64,000 bases of DNA from Pseudonocardia parietis (GCF_017876315.1 NZ_JAGINU010000001.1:4030001-4094000); one strand, 5' to 3'; positions 44,995 to 55,063 are shown, counted from the stretch's first letter. Made by a program: numbers and translations. Notes: generated from the letters alone by a model not told the origin.

Positions 44995-45927
44995 ATGCCG
45001 CTGGACCCCGCGTTCCGTACCGTGCTCGACACCCTCGCCGCCGCCGACGCGCTGCCCCTGACCCGCGACGGCGACGCGGTCGCCACCCGCGAGCACTACC
45101 GGCGTCTCGCCACCGCCCGGCGGGGGCCGGACTACGTCCCGGAGGAGGTCGCGGCGGTCGCCGACGACGTGGTCGACGGGCCCGGCGGCGCGGTGCCGGT
45201 GCGGACCTACACTCCTGCGGCCGACCGCGGCGCGGTGCTGCTCTACCTGCACGGCGGCGGCTGGGTGTGCGGCGACCTGGAGACCCACGACCCCGTCTGC
45301 CGGCGGGTGGCGAACGCGACCGGCGCCGTCGTCGTCGCGGTGGACTACCGGCTCGCGCCCGAGCACCCGCATCCCGCCCCACTGGACGACGCGTGGGCGG
45401 CCCTGCTCGCGGTCGCGGGCCGCTACCCGGACCGCCCGCTGGGCGTGGCGGGCGACAGCGCCGGTGCGAACCTGGCGGCCGGGCTGGCGCTGCGGGCCCG
45501 GGACCGCGGCGGGCCCGCGCTCGCCGGGCAGCTCCTGTTCTATCCCGCGCTCGACCCGGACCCGGCGACCCCGTCGTTCGAGGAGAACGCGGACGGCTAC
45601 TTCCTCACCGCGTCCGACATGCGCTGGTACTGGGCGCAGTACCTGTCCGGTCCCGAGCCGGCCGGACCGGAGATCGCGCCGCTCGGTGCGACGCCGGCCG
45701 ATCCGTCCGGAGTGGCCCCGGCGGTCATCGCGACCGCGGAGTTCGACCCGCTGCGCGACGAGGGCCGGGACTGGGCGGCGGCGCTCGCCGGCGCCGGGGT
45801 CCAGGTGTCCACCGTGGAGGGACCCGGTCTGGTGCACGGTTTCGCCGCGTTCCTCGGAACCGTGCCTGCCGCCGAGCGGGTGACTGGTGAGGCGCTGGCG
45901 CGGTTCACCGAACTGCTGCAGAGCTGA
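44995..45927 (+). CDS. Alpha/beta hydrolase, hormone-sensitive-lipase family
   Basis: The 310-residue esterase has the oxyanion motif LYLHGGGWVCGDLETHD near residue 80, the nucleophile elbow GDSAGANLAAGLAL with the catalytic serine near residue 153, acid residue in ATAEFDPLRDEG and histidine in GLVHGFAAF. This is a complete catalytic triad. It is encoded just after the acyl-CoA dehydrogenase, with 51 bases between. Natural ester unknown. A tandem duplication covers the stop codon. Confidence 0.91.
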   Translation: MPLDPAFRTVLDTLAAADALPLTRDGDAVATREHYRRLATARRGPDYVPEEVAAVADDVVDGPGGAVPVRTYTPAADRGAVLLYLHGGGWVCGDLETHDPVCRRVANATGAVVVAVDYRLAPEHPHPAPLDDAWAALLAVAGRYPDRPLGVAGDSAGANLAAGLALRARDRGGPALAGQLLFYPALDPDPATPSFEENADGYFLTASDMRWYWAQYLSGPEPAGPEIAPLGATPADPSGVAPAVIATAEFDPLRDEGRDWAAALAGAGVQVSTVEGPGLVHGFAAFLGTVPAAERVTGEALARFTELLQS

Positions 45928-45983
45928 GCCGACCGCTGCAGAGGTGAGCCTGCAGAGCTGAGCTGAACCGCTGCAGAGGTGCC
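45916..45983 (+). repeat. Tandem duplication of about 34 bases over a stop codon
   Basis: The segment from 45916 (ctgcagagctgagc...) to 45949 is repeated almost exactly at 45950-45983 with one inserted base. The first copy contains the last two codons and the TGA of the esterase gene. Within each copy CTGCAGAG recurs twice. Confidence 0.8.
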
Positions 45984-46127
45984 CCGGAGTCCGCGTCACA
46001 CGGATGTGACACGCCCGGCATCGTCCGGTAGCGCGCCGGGTCCACGCTGTGTGTCTGCTCGGTGGCGCACCGTGAACCGCCCCGGGTCACGGACCGGACG
46101 GCCGCGGGCCGCGGGGAGCGAGGGCGG

Positions 46128-46832
46128 ATGGCGCGGTCGGAGATCGGGCGGACGGGTGCCCGGTTCGGGGAGCCGACGCCCCGGCACGCACCCGATCCGG
46201 AGCACCCGCACGGTCCACCGGACGACGCGGCGCCCGGACCCGGCAGGGCCGCCGACGAGCGACCCGCCGACCAGCGACCCACCGACCAGCCACTCGCCGG
46301 CGAGCCACCCGCCGGGGAGGACCTCGTCGGCGTCACCGGGGCCCGGTTCGGCGGCCACTCCGCGAAACGCACGCGCAGGTCCCGCCGGGAACGTGCCGCC
46401 GAGCCCGCCGCCCGGGACACAGACCCCGACACCTGGGACGCGACCCGAGCGACCGCCCCGCTCCCCGCGATCGTCGACGACCCCGCCCCCGGCCTGGCCG
46501 CGTCCACCCCGGTCCGCCCGTACGTCCTGACCGGCGGCCGGACCCGGGTCCGGACGGAGCTGCGCCTGGAGACCCTGGTGTCGGCGAGGCCGGTGCGCGG
46601 TGCCGCGCCGGTCGACACCGCGGAGAAGGCGGCAGTGCTGGGCATCTGTTCCCGGCCCCGGTCGGTGTCGGAGGTGGCCGCGCTCGTCGGGGTGCCGCTC
46701 GGTGTCGCCCGGGTGCTGATCGACGACCTGGCGACCGAGGGCAGGGTGGCCGTGCACGGCGTCTCATCCGCCGAGGACGGGCCCGGCCCGGCGTTGCTGG
46801 AGCGGGTGCTGTCCGGGCTGCGAAGACTGTAG
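46128..46832 (+). CDS. DUF742 protein with long disordered N-terminus
   Basis: The protein has about 234 residues. The last 110 form the DUF742 domain: VRPYVLTGGRTRVRTELRLE, LVSARPVRGAA, VLGICSRPRSVSEVAALVGV and a winged-helix-like end. The first 120 residues are rich in Pro, Asp, Arg and Gly with repeated PADQRPTDQP units. DUF742 proteins normally sit in conservon operons with a Roadblock protein, a small GTPase and a histidine kinase. None is adjacent here. ATG 46128 is chosen; GTG 46062 also opens the frame. Confidence 0.75.
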   Translation: MARSEIGRTGARFGEPTPRHAPDPEHPHGPPDDAAPGPGRAADERPADQRPTDQPLAGEPPAGEDLVGVTGARFGGHSAKRTRRSRRERAAEPAARDTDPDTWDATRATAPLPAIVDDPAPGLAASTPVRPYVLTGGRTRVRTELRLETLVSARPVRGAAPVDTAEKAAVLGICSRPRSVSEVAALVGVPLGVARVLIDDLATEGRVAVHGVSSAEDGPGPALLERVLSGLRRL

Positions 46833-46853
46833 GGCGGGGTGAGGATGGGGGCC

Positions 46854-47639
46854 ATGACCGACCCGCGTCCCGTCCGCATCGGACTGCAGCTGCAGCCGCA
46901 GCACGCCGACTACTCCGACATCCGCAACACCGTCGCCGCGGCCGAGGAGGCCGGCGCCGACGTGGTGTTCAACTGGGACCACTTCTTCCCGCTCTACGGC
47001 GAACCCGACGGCAGGCACTTCGAGTGCTGGACCATGCTCGGCGCCTGGGCCGAGGCCACGTCGCGGGTACAGATCGGCGCCCTGGTGACCTGCAACAGCT
47101 ACCGCAACCCCGATCTGCTCGCCGACATGGCGCGCACCGTCGACCACATCTCGGGCGGGCGGCTGATCCTCGGGATCGGGGCGGGCTGGTTCGAACGCGA
47201 CTACGACGAGTACGGCTACGAGTTCGGCACCAAGGGCGACCGGCTGCGCGACCTCGCCGGGGCCCTGCCCCGGATCCGGAACCGCTGGGCGAAGCTCAAC
47301 CCCGCCCCGACCCGCGACATCCCGCTGCTGGTCGGCGGCGGTGGCGAGCGCAAGACCCTGCGCTACACCGCCGAGCACGCCACGATCTGGCACGGGTTCG
47401 GTGACGTGGAGACCGTGACGCACAAGTGCTCCGTGCTCGACGGGCACTGCCGCGACATCGGCCGCGACCCGGCGGAGATCGAGCGCTCGGTCGCCGTCGA
47501 GGGCACCCCGGACGAGATCGGGCCCGGCCTGTACGACGCGGGCGTCCGGCTGTTCACCGTCGGCCAGGACGGGCAGGACGGCTACGACCTGGGCCTGCTC
47601 AAGGAGTGGATCGCCTGGCGCGACGAGCGCAACGGCTGA
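46854..47639 (+). CDS. LLM-class (F420-type) oxidoreductase
   Basis: The 261-residue luciferase-like TIM barrel shows RIGLQLQPQHADYSDIRNTV at the start, VVFNWDHFFPLYGEP, IGALVTCNSYRNPDLLADMA and HISGGRLILGIGAGWFERDY. These patterns are typical of actinobacterial F420-dependent members; cofactor and substrate are inferred from the family only. GGAGGC-like spacing is lacking, but GAGGATGGGG precedes ATG 46854. Its stop lies 17 bases from the convergent GGDEF-EAL gene. Confidence 0.88.
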   Translation: MTDPRPVRIGLQLQPQHADYSDIRNTVAAAEEAGADVVFNWDHFFPLYGEPDGRHFECWTMLGAWAEATSRVQIGALVTCNSYRNPDLLADMARTVDHISGGRLILGIGAGWFERDYDEYGYEFGTKGDRLRDLAGALPRIRNRWAKLNPAPTRDIPLLVGGGGERKTLRYTAEHATIWHGFGDVETVTHKCSVLDGHCRDIGRDPAEIERSVAVEGTPDEIGPGLYDAGVRLFTVGQDGQDGYDLGLLKEWIAWRDERNG

Positions 47640-47659
47640 CCGGCTCCCGCGACGGTCAG
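47636..47659. terminator. Hairpin spanning two convergent stop codons
   Basis: CTGACCG and CGGTCAG are exact complements around a ten-base loop. One arm holds the TGA of the LLM gene and the other the TGA of the GGDEF-EAL gene on the opposite strand. The stem is short and lacks a T-run, so a bidirectional terminator role is only possible. Confidence 0.35.
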
Positions 47660-49860
47660 TCCGCCCGCAGGAACGGGTCCCGCACGAGGTCCGGGACCCG
47701 TTCCGGGACGACGGCCGGCGCGTAGTACCAGCCCTGGGCGTTCGCGCAGCCGTACTCGCGCAGCCGGGTCGCCTGTTCGCGGGTCTCGACGGCCTCCGCG
47801 GTGACCTCCAGGTCGAGCGCGGAGGCCAGCGAGATCAGGGTGCGCAGGATGACGTCGTCGCGTTCGGCCGAGCCGGCGACGAAGTGGCCGGCCAGCTTCA
47901 GCACGTGCACCGGCAGGTGCCGCAGATAGGCCAGGTTCGAGTAGCCGGTGCCGAAGTCGTCGATCGCGATCCGCACGCCCATCCGGTCGAGCTCGCGCAG
48001 CGTGGCCAGCGGCCGTCCCGGCGCCCCCATCAGGTCGGACTCGGTCAGCTCGATCTGCAGCCGCTCGGCGGGCCAGTCGTGCCGTTCCAGGGTCGCGGCG
48101 ACGTCCGCGACCAGGTCGGACTCGGCGATCTGGCGGGCGGCGACGTTCACGCTGACCAGCAGCGGCCGGTCCGGGTCGGCGTCGGCCCAGAGCCGTCCCC
48201 GGCGGCACGCCTCGTCGAGCACCCGGCGCCCGAGCGGGACGACCAGGCCGGTCTCCTCGGCGAGCGGGATGAACCGGTCCGGGCCGAGCAGCTCGCCGTC
48301 GGGCCGCTGCCAGCGCACCAGCGCCTCGACCCCGATCGTGCGCTCGTCGGCGAGCCGGACCAGCGGCTGGTAGACGACCACGAAGTCGTTGCGGCGCAAC
48401 GCCTCCGGCATCTGTGAGGACAGCTCGAACCGGCGTACGTCGGAGCGGTGCCGCTCGCGGTCGTAGACCACGTACCGGCCGCGCCCGGAGTGCTTGGCCG
48501 AGTACAGCGTCGTGTCGGCGGCCTGCATGAGCTCGTCCGGGCCGAGCTCGCCGTCGTGGCGCACGACGCCCACGCTCGCCGAGATCACGATGTCACGCCC
48601 GTCGATCCGGACCGGGCGGCGCACGGTGTCCAGCGCGCGACCGGCGACCTCCTCCAGGCTCGCGCGGTCCCGGCAGCGCGGCACCAGGACCACGAACTCG
48701 TCGCCACCCGTGCGCGCGACCAGGTGCCCGCCCGGCTCCAATGTGGACTGAAGGCGGTCGGCGAGCGCCTGCAGCAGGCGGTCGCCCGCCTGGTGGCCGA
48801 GAGTGTCGTTCACGACCTTGAAACCGTCGAGATCGAGGTAGCAGATGCCCGGGCGGGTGCCGTCCGCCCCGTCCTCGGCGATCGCGGCGTTGAGCCGCCC
48901 GAAGAACACCGACCGGTTCGGCAGCCCGGTGAGCGGGTCGTGCGTCGCCTGGTGCTCCAGCTGCTGCTGCAGCTCGAGCTGCTCGGTCACGTCGGAGACG
49001 ACCCCGACCAGCCGGTGCGCGGTCCCGTCCGCCTCGCGCAGCGGGGTCAGCACGGCGTCGATCCAGATCTCGGTGTCGTCGGCGCGGCGCACCGACCGGA
49101 CGAGCCGGAGCCGGTCCAGCGAGCCGTTCAGCAACCGGGTCCGCTCCGCCCAGACCTCGGGCGCCTCCTCGACGGAGACGAAGTCGACGATGTTCATCGC
49201 CGCGAGCTGCGAGCGGGTGTAGCCGAGCATCGCGGCGGCGGCGTCGTTGGCCTCGATCGACGGCACGTCCGGGTCGAAGATGATGATCCCGACCGCGGCC
49301 GAGTCGAACATCGCGGCGAACCGCGCCTCGGAGGCCCACCGGGCGCGCTCGGCGCTGCCCCGGGCCTCGAGCGCCGCGCGGGCGATCTGCTCGTGCTCGA
49401 CGAGGGCGTTGCGCCGGGACGCCTCGAGGTACCCGCGGGCGAACGCCCCCTGGATCGCGGCGAGCCGGTGCACCCGGGGCGCGGTGTCCACGGCCGGCTC
49501 CAGGTACGCGCCGAGCAGCGTCACGCCGACCTCCAGGCACACCGGGTCGGTGGCCCGGGCGTCGAGCAGCAGCTCCCGGCCCGCGCCGGCGGGGACGGCC
49601 GGGTCGAAGGGCTCGGCGAGCGCGGCCTCCCGCAGCCGGGCGGCCGGGCGCTCCAGTGACCGGCGCAGCTCGGCCGCCGACCCCCCGCAGTGCGGGGTCA
49701 GGGCCGCGGACCAGGACTCGGCGAGCACGGTGGCGGCGGGGACCCCGCCGGGGCGGAGGGCCCGGCCGTGTCCTGCATGTGCAGCGGCGACATCGGCCTG
49801 CTGCATCCACCGCTCCCGTTCGTCCCGGTGGAGGGGAGTCCCCTCGTGATCGGGAGACAC
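47656..49860 (-). CDS. PAS-GGDEF-EAL cyclic-di-GMP protein
   Basis: The protein has about 734 residues. A helical N-terminal region is followed by a PAS domain (FDSAAVGIIIFDPD to VVSDVTEQLELQQQ, residues about 190-310). The GGDEF domain has RTGGDEFVVL intact. The EAL domain has GVEALVRW, SVNVAARQ, ELTES, IDDFGTGYSNL and AEAVET, so catalytic residues for both synthesis and hydrolysis of cyclic-di-GMP look present. The common RxxD inhibitory site before GGDEF is not seen, and the usual IDRSFV reads LAGHFV. Start uncertain: GTG 49860 or ATG 49809. Confidence 0.9.
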   Translation of the reverse strand: MSPDHEGTPLHRDERERWMQQADVAAAHAGHGRALRPGGVPAATVLAESWSAALTPHCGGSAAELRRSLERPAARLREAALAEPFDPAVPAGAGRELLLDARATDPVCLEVGVTLLGAYLEPAVDTAPRVHRLAAIQGAFARGYLEASRRNALVEHEQIARAALEARGSAERARWASEARFAAMFDSAAVGIIIFDPDVPSIEANDAAAAMLGYTRSQLAAMNIVDFVSVEEAPEVWAERTRLLNGSLDRLRLVRSVRRADDTEIWIDAVLTPLREADGTAHRLVGVVSDVTEQLELQQQLEHQATHDPLTGLPNRSVFFGRLNAAIAEDGADGTRPGICYLDLDGFKVVNDTLGHQAGDRLLQALADRLQSTLEPGGHLVARTGGDEFVVLVPRCRDRASLEEVAGRALDTVRRPVRIDGRDIVISASVGVVRHDGELGPDELMQAADTTLYSAKHSGRGRYVVYDRERHRSDVRRFELSSQMPEALRRNDFVVVYQPLVRLADERTIGVEALVRWQRPDGELLGPDRFIPLAEETGLVVPLGRRVLDEACRRGRLWADADPDRPLLVSVNVAARQIAESDLVADVAATLERHDWPAERLQIELTESDLMGAPGRPLATLRELDRMGVRIAIDDFGTGYSNLAYLRHLPVHVLKLAGHFVAGSAERDDVILRTLISLASALDLEVTAEAVETREQATRLREYGCANAQGWYYAPAVVPERVPDLVRDPFLRAD

Positions 49861-49945
49861 CGTAACCGATCCGGCACCGGCGATGGGGCCGACCGGGCCG
49901 CATCCGGGACACATCCGGGTGACATCCGGATCCGGACCCGCCGCG

Positions 49946-52480
49946 TCAGGACCCGTCGGTCACCGCGGTCACCCACACGACTGCCTCACCGGCCTCGTCC
50001 GAGGCACTCAGGTCGACCTCGGCGGTGATCGCCCAGTCCCGGTCACCGGCCGGGTCGTCGAGCACCTGGCGCACCAGCCAGCGGTCCGCCTCCTCGGTGA
50101 GGTCGAACAGCTCGGGACCGCGGGCGTCCGGGCCGAAGCCGATCCGGTCGTGGATCTCGTAGTACGGCTCCAGCGCGTCGCGCCAGCGCTGGGCCGTCCA
50201 GCCGGCGTCGGCGTCGAGCTCGCCCAGCTCCGCGAAGCGGCCCAGCGCGGCCAGCTCGACCCGGCGGAACAGCGCGTTGCGGACCAGCACCCGGAACGCG
50301 CGGGCGTTGCCGGTGACGCCGGTGGCCGCGACCGCGACGACGGCGCCGGGCGGGGTCACCTCACCGGACTCGTCGGCCCCGGCGGCGAGCTTCTCCCACT
50401 CGTCCAGCAGCGACGAGTCGGTCTGGCGGACCAGCTCGCCGAGCCACTCGATGAGGTCGGTCAGCTCCTCGGTGCGGGCGTGCTCGGGGACGGTCTGGCG
50501 CAGCGCCCGGTAGGCGTCGGCCAGGTAGCGCAGGACCAGGCCCTCGGAGCGGGCCAGCTGGTAGTGCGAGACGTACTCGGTGAACGTCATCGCCCGCTCG
50601 CTCATGTCCCGCACCACCGACTTGGGGGAGAGCACCGCGTCGGCGACCCACGGCGCGCCCCGGCGGTAGGTCTCCAGGGCGGCGTGCAGCATCTCGTCGA
50701 GGGGCTTCGGGTACGTCACCTCATCGAGCCGGGCCATCCGCTCCTCGTACTCGATGCCGTCGGCCTTCATGGCGGCGACGGCCTCGCCGCGGGCCTTGTT
50801 CTGCTGGGCGGCCAGCACCTGGCGCGGGTCGTCCAGGGTCGACTCGACCACCGAGAGCATGTCGAGGGCGTAGTCCGGTGACTCCTTGTCGAGCAGCTCG
50901 AAGGTCGCGAGCGCGAACGGCGACAGCGGCTGGTTCAGCGCGAAGTCCAGCTGCAGCTCGTCCACGATCCGCACCCGCGGCCGCTCGGCGCCCTCGACCG
51001 GGTACTCCTCGACGATCCCGGCCGTGCGCAGTGCCCGGTAGATCGCGATCGCCCGCAGGATGTGCTTGACCTGCCGCTTGCGGGGCTCGTGGTTGTCGGT
51101 GAGCAGGTGGCGCATCGCGGCGTAGGTGTCCCCGCCACGGCCGATCACGTTCAGCAGCATCGCGTGGGTGACCTCGAGGTGGCTGGTCAGCGGCTCGGGC
51201 CGGGCCTGCTGCAGCTTCTCGAAGGAGGTCTCGGACCAGCCGACGAAGCCCTCGGGAGCCTGCTTGCGCTGCACCTTGCGCCGCTTCTTGGGGTCGTCGC
51301 CGGCCTTCGCGAGTGCCTTCGCGTTCTCGATGTCGTGCTCGGGCGCCTGCGCGACGACGGTGCCGACGGTGTCGTACCCCGCGCGGCCGGCGCGCCCGGC
51401 GATCTGGTGGAACTCGCGGGCCTTGAGCGGGCGCACGCGACGGCCGTCGTACTTGGACAGGGCGGTGAACAGTACCGTGCGGATCGGCACGTTGATCCCG
51501 ACGCCGAGGGTGTCCGTCCCGCAGATGACCTTGAGCAGCCCGGCCTGGGCGAGCGTCTCCACCAGGCGCCGGTACCGCGGGAGCATCCCGGCGTGGTGCA
51601 CGCCGATGCCGTGGCGGACCAGCCGGGACAGGGTCCGGCCGAACCCGGAGCTGAAGCGGAACGCGCCGATGGTCTCGGCGATGGCCGCCTTGTCCTGTTT
51701 CGAGGTGACGTTGACGCTCATCAGCGCCTGTGCCCGTTCGACGGCGGCCTGCTGCGTGAAGTGGACGACGTAGACCGGCGCCTCCCTCGTCGCCAGCAGC
51801 TCGGTGATCGTCTCGTGCAGCGGCTCGACGACGTAGCGGAAGTGCAGCGGGACCGGCCGCTCCACGGACGTGATCTCGGCGGTCTCCCGGCCGGTGCGCC
51901 GGGTGAGGTCCTCGGCGAAGAACGACGTGTCGCCCAGGGTGGCGCTCATCAGCAGGTACTGGGCCTGCGGCAGCTCGATCAGCGGCACCTGCCAGGCCCC
52001 GCCCCGGGACGGGTCGGCGTAGAAGTGGAACTCGTCCATGACCACGGAGCCGACGTCGGCGCCGGAACCGGTGCGCAGGGCCAGGTTGGCGAGGATCTCC
52101 GCGGTGCAGCAGATGATCGGCGCGTGCTCGTTCACCGCGGCGTCGCCGGTGAGCATGCCGACCTTGTCCGCACCGAAGACCTCGCACAGGGCGAAGAACT
52201 TCTCGCTGACCAGCGCCTTGATCGGCGCCGTGTAGAAGGTGCGCTCGCCGCGGGCCAGGGCCGCGGCGTGCGCGCCGATCGCGACCAGGGACTTCCCGGA
52301 GCCGGTCGGCGTCGACAGGATGACGTTGGCGCCGGTCACCAGCTCCAGCACCGCCTCCTCCTGCGCCGGGTACAGCGACAGCCCGCGCTCCTCGAACGCC
52401 CAGTCGGCGAAGGTGTCCACCAACTCGGCGGGATCGGTCTCGTCGGGCGCGGTGCGGGGGAGCCGGTCGGTGAGCGTCAT
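49946..52480 (-). CDS. Ski2-like DEAD/DEAH helicase with DUF3516 domain
   Basis: The 844-residue helicase has Walker A TPTGSGKSLVAIGA near residue 57, DExH box MDEFHFYADP, motif III LLMSATLGD and motif VI QIAGRAGRAGYDTVG. The long C-terminal half (VRIVDELQLDFALNQPLSPF to the end) is the actinobacterial DUF3516 region. RNA substrates are likely from the Ski2 relationship, but the biological role is unknown. ATG 52480 is 74 bases from the divergent ligase/kinase-like gene. Confidence 0.92.
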   Translation of the reverse strand: MTLTDRLPRTAPDETDPAELVDTFADWAFEERGLSLYPAQEEAVLELVTGANVILSTPTGSGKSLVAIGAHAAALARGERTFYTAPIKALVSEKFFALCEVFGADKVGMLTGDAAVNEHAPIICCTAEILANLALRTGSGADVGSVVMDEFHFYADPSRGGAWQVPLIELPQAQYLLMSATLGDTSFFAEDLTRRTGRETAEITSVERPVPLHFRYVVEPLHETITELLATREAPVYVVHFTQQAAVERAQALMSVNVTSKQDKAAIAETIGAFRFSSGFGRTLSRLVRHGIGVHHAGMLPRYRRLVETLAQAGLLKVICGTDTLGVGINVPIRTVLFTALSKYDGRRVRPLKAREFHQIAGRAGRAGYDTVGTVVAQAPEHDIENAKALAKAGDDPKKRRKVQRKQAPEGFVGWSETSFEKLQQARPEPLTSHLEVTHAMLLNVIGRGGDTYAAMRHLLTDNHEPRKRQVKHILRAIAIYRALRTAGIVEEYPVEGAERPRVRIVDELQLDFALNQPLSPFALATFELLDKESPDYALDMLSVVESTLDDPRQVLAAQQNKARGEAVAAMKADGIEYEERMARLDEVTYPKPLDEMLHAALETYRRGAPWVADAVLSPKSVVRDMSERAMTFTEYVSHYQLARSEGLVLRYLADAYRALRQTVPEHARTEELTDLIEWLGELVRQTDSSLLDEWEKLAAGADESGEVTPPGAVVAVAATGVTGNARAFRVLVRNALFRRVELAALGRFAELGELDADAGWTAQRWRDALEPYYEIHDRIGFGPDARGPELFDLTEEADRWLVRQVLDDPAGDRDWAITAEVDLSASDEAGEAVVWVTAVTDGS

Positions 52481-52554
52481 GATGCCGCAGATTGTGCCTG
52501 GCGGTCCCCGCGCGCGGAGCAGGGCCGGGATCCCCTCTCTCACGCACGGCTACG

Positions 52555-54249
52555 GTGTCACCCGTGGTGAGGGGTGCGGTGTCCGGCGGGGCGGGCGCCA
52601 CGCTGCCCGATCTCGTGCCGCCGATGCTGCCCGCGACCGGTGAGCTGTCCGACGCGACCGACCCGGGCCGCTGGGCCGTCGAGTTCGGCTGGGAGGGCCA
52701 TCGCTGCGTGGCCTACGTCCGTCCCGGGCGGGTCCGGCTGCTGTCGTCGACCGCACGCAGCGTGACCGGATCGTTCCCCGAGCTGGCGGTGCTGGCCGAC
52801 CGGTCCCCGGCGGGCGGGATGGTGCTGGACGGCACCGTCGTCGCGCTGGACGAGGCGGGCCGCCCGTCCCGCGGCCCGCTGCTGCGGCGCACCGCGACCC
52901 TCGCCCCGGACGACGCGCTGCGCACCGAGGTCCCGGTCGGCTACGTGGTCACCGACCTGCTCTGGTGTGACGGGCGGCGGATCCTGGAACTGCCCTACCG
53001 GCGTCGCCGTGCCGCGCTGGAGGAGCTCGACCTGGCCGGACCCAAGATCCTGGTGCCGCCGTCGTTCGGGCTGGACGAGGCCGAGCTGGTCGCCCGCACC
53101 GCGGAGCGCTACGGCCTGGACGGGCTGCACCTCAAGCGCCTCGACGTGCCGTACCAGCCGGGGCGGCGCTCCCGGCACTGGCTGCGGGTCCCGCTGCGCC
53201 GCCGCCGCCAGGTGCTGGTCGCCGGCTGGGTGCCGGCCGGAGCCGGGGCCGGGGCAGCCGCCGAGCCCGGCCCGCAGCGGCGCGAGCGGATCGCCGCGGT
53301 ACTGCTGGCGCTGCCCGGTCCGGACGGCCCGCACTACGTCGGCCGCGTCGGTGTCGGCGCCGCGGACGCCGACACCCGCACCGTCCTGCGCGCCCCGGCC
53401 TCGGGCGAGCCACCGCTCGACGTACCGGACGGGATCGCGGAGAACGCCCGGTGGCTGGCGCCCGGCCTGGTCGCGGCCGTCGAGCACCGCGGGCGGACGG
53501 CCGCGGGCCGGCTCGCACTGCCGTCCTGGCGGGGGCTCGTGCCTGCCGGGGAGCAGGACGAGGACCTGCTCGCCGAGGCGACCGCGAGCCGCCCGCCCCG
53601 GCGCCCCACCGGACGGCGTGGTGCCCCGGGCACCGGCGGACCCGGCGCCGACCGCCCGGCGGCGGGCCCGAGCGCGACCACGGCCACGGCCCCGAGCGCG
53701 ACCACGGCCTCGGCCTCGGCGCCGGAGCAGTCGCCGGTGGAGCAGCCCGGCCCGTGGCACGGCCCGCTGTCGCGGCGCCTCGAGCAGCATTTCGTCTACA
53801 ACACCCTCAACACGATCGCCGCGCTGGTCCGGACCGACCCGCCGCGCGCCCGGGAGCTGCTGCTCGGCTTCGCCGATCTCTCCCGGGCCGCCGACCGCGC
53901 CGAGGAGCCCGCGATCCGGCTCGACGAGGAGCTCGCTGCCGTCCGGGCGTACCTGCAGATCGAGTGGACCCGGTTCGGGGCCCGGCTGCACGCCGAGGTC
54001 GACGACCCGGGCACGGCCGGTGCCGACCCGGCCGCGGCCGTCCCGCCGCTGGCGGTGCTGGCCGCCGTCCGGCGCGGGGTGCAGGAGCAGATCGAGCCGG
54101 CCGCCGGCGGCGGTGCGCTGCACGTGCGGCTGACCGCTGCGACCTGCCGGGTCGAGGTCCGGCCCGTGCAGCCGGGCGGCGATCCCGCCGCTGCCGCCGG
54201 CGCCCCGCTCGTCCTGCTCAGTCTGCCGCTGGACGTGCCGGGCGGGTGA
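52555..54249 (+). CDS. Catalytically dead DNA-ligase fold fused to a LytS-type kinase module
   Basis: The protein has about 564 residues. Residues 15-330 follow the ATP-dependent (LigC/LigD-type) DNA ligase order: [16 protein letters not shown] where motif I needs E-x-K-x-[18 protein letters not shown] where E is expected, [40 protein letters not shown] and the OB part [17 protein letters not shown]. The catalytic lysine is replaced by glycine. A Pro/Ala/Thr linker follows (345-400), then [15 protein letters not shown], the His-box of LytS-type kinases. The last part ([17 protein letters not shown]) lacks the N-box asparagine and glycine boxes. Start uncertain (GTG 52555 or 52567). Confidence 0.8.
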   Translation: MSPVVRGAVSGGAGATLPDLVPPMLPATGELSDATDPGRWAVEFGWEGHRCVAYVRPGRVRLLSSTARSVTGSFPELAVLADRSPAGGMVLDGTVVALDEAGRPSRGPLLRRTATLAPDDALRTEVPVGYVVTDLLWCDGRRILELPYRRRRAALEELDLAGPKILVPPSFGLDEAELVARTAERYGLDGLHLKRLDVPYQPGRRSRHWLRVPLRRRRQVLVAGWVPAGAGAGAAAEPGPQRRERIAAVLLALPGPDGPHYVGRVGVGAADADTRTVLRAPASGEPPLDVPDGIAENARWLAPGLVAAVEHRGRTAAGRLALPSWRGLVPAGEQDEDLLAEATASRPPRRPTGRRGAPGTGGPGADRPAAGPSATTATAPSATTASASAPEQSPVEQPGPWHGPLSRRLEQHFVYNTLNTIAALVRTDPPRARELLLGFADLSRAADRAEEPAIRLDEELAAVRAYLQIEWTRFGARLHAEVDDPGTAGADPAAAVPPLAVLAAVRRGVQEQIEPAAGGGALHVRLTAATCRVEVRPVQPGGDPAAAAGAPLVLLSLPLDVPGG

Positions 54250-54322
54250 CGGCCCCGACGCCCGGCCGGCGGGACGCTCCCCGGGAGGGCGGACCTTCAT
54301 CGATCCGGATACCGTGCCCGCC

Positions 54323-55063
54323 ATGCTGGGGCTGCCCGACGGCACACGCGCGTGCCTGTTCGACCTGGACGGTGTACTCACCGACACCGCGAGCGTGCAC
54401 GCCGCGGCGTGGAAACAGATGTTCGACGAGTACCTGCGCTCGCGCGACGACCGTGACGGCAAGGGTTTTACCCCGTTCGACGCCGGAGCGGACTACGGGC
54501 CCTACGTCGACGGCAAGCCGCGGCTGGAGGGCACCCGCAGCTTCCTGGCGTCCCGCGGGATCGAGCTGCCCGAGGGCACCCCGCAGGACTCCCCGGACAC
54601 CGAGACCCTGTGGGGCCTGTCGACCCGCAAGAACGACCTGGTACAGGTCAAGATCACCGAGGGCGTGGACGTCTACCCGGGGTCACTGCGCTACCTCGAG
54701 GCCGTGACGGCCGCCGGGCTGCGCACCGCCGTCGTGTCGTCGTCGGCGAACGCCGAGCAGATCCTGCGCGTCACCGGGATCGAGCGGTTCATCGACCACC
54801 GGGTGGACGGGGTCACCGCCCGCGAGCGCGGATTGCCCGGCAAGCCCGCACCCGATACGTTCCTCGCCGCCGCGGCCGACCTGGAGGTCGAGCGGACCTC
54901 CGCCGTGGTGTTCGAGGATGCGCTGGCCGGTGTGCAGGCCGGCCGCGCCGGAGGCTTCGGCGCCGTGATCGGCGTCGACCGCCTCGACCAGGCCGCCGCG
55001 CTGCGTGAGCACGGCGCGGATGTCGTCGTCACCGATCTCGCCGACCTGCTGGAGCGTTCGTGA
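54323..55063 (+). CDS. HAD-family beta-phosphoglucomutase-like hydrolase
   Basis: The 246-residue haloacid-dehalogenase fold has motif [21 protein letters not shown], motif [14 protein letters not shown], the lysine in [10 protein letters not shown] and motif [15 protein letters not shown]. The cap domain matches beta-phosphoglucomutases, which convert beta-glucose-1-phosphate to glucose-6-phosphate. Its stop overlaps the GH65 phosphorylase start, so the two enzymes should act in sequence, as in the Rv3400-Rv3401 pair. GTG 54314 is an alternative start. Confidence 0.9.
   Translation: MLGLPDGTRACLFDLDGVLTDTASVHAAAWKQMFDEYLRSRDDRDGKGFTPFDAGADYGPYVDGKPRLEGTRSFLASRGIELPEGTPQDSPDTETLWGLSTRKNDLVQVKITEGVDVYPGSLRYLEAVTAAGLRTAVVSSSANAEQILRVTGIERFIDHRVDGVTARERGLPGKPAPDTFLAAAADLEVERTSAVVFEDALAGVQAGRAGGFGAVIGVDRLDQAAALREHGADVVVTDLADLLERS

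Noticed and set aside
42220..45999. Extension of the fdhA frame to a 1259-residue protein
   Set aside because: Family similarity begins at the ATG at 43434; the upstream part is antisense to the acyl-CoA dehydrogenase and esterase genes.
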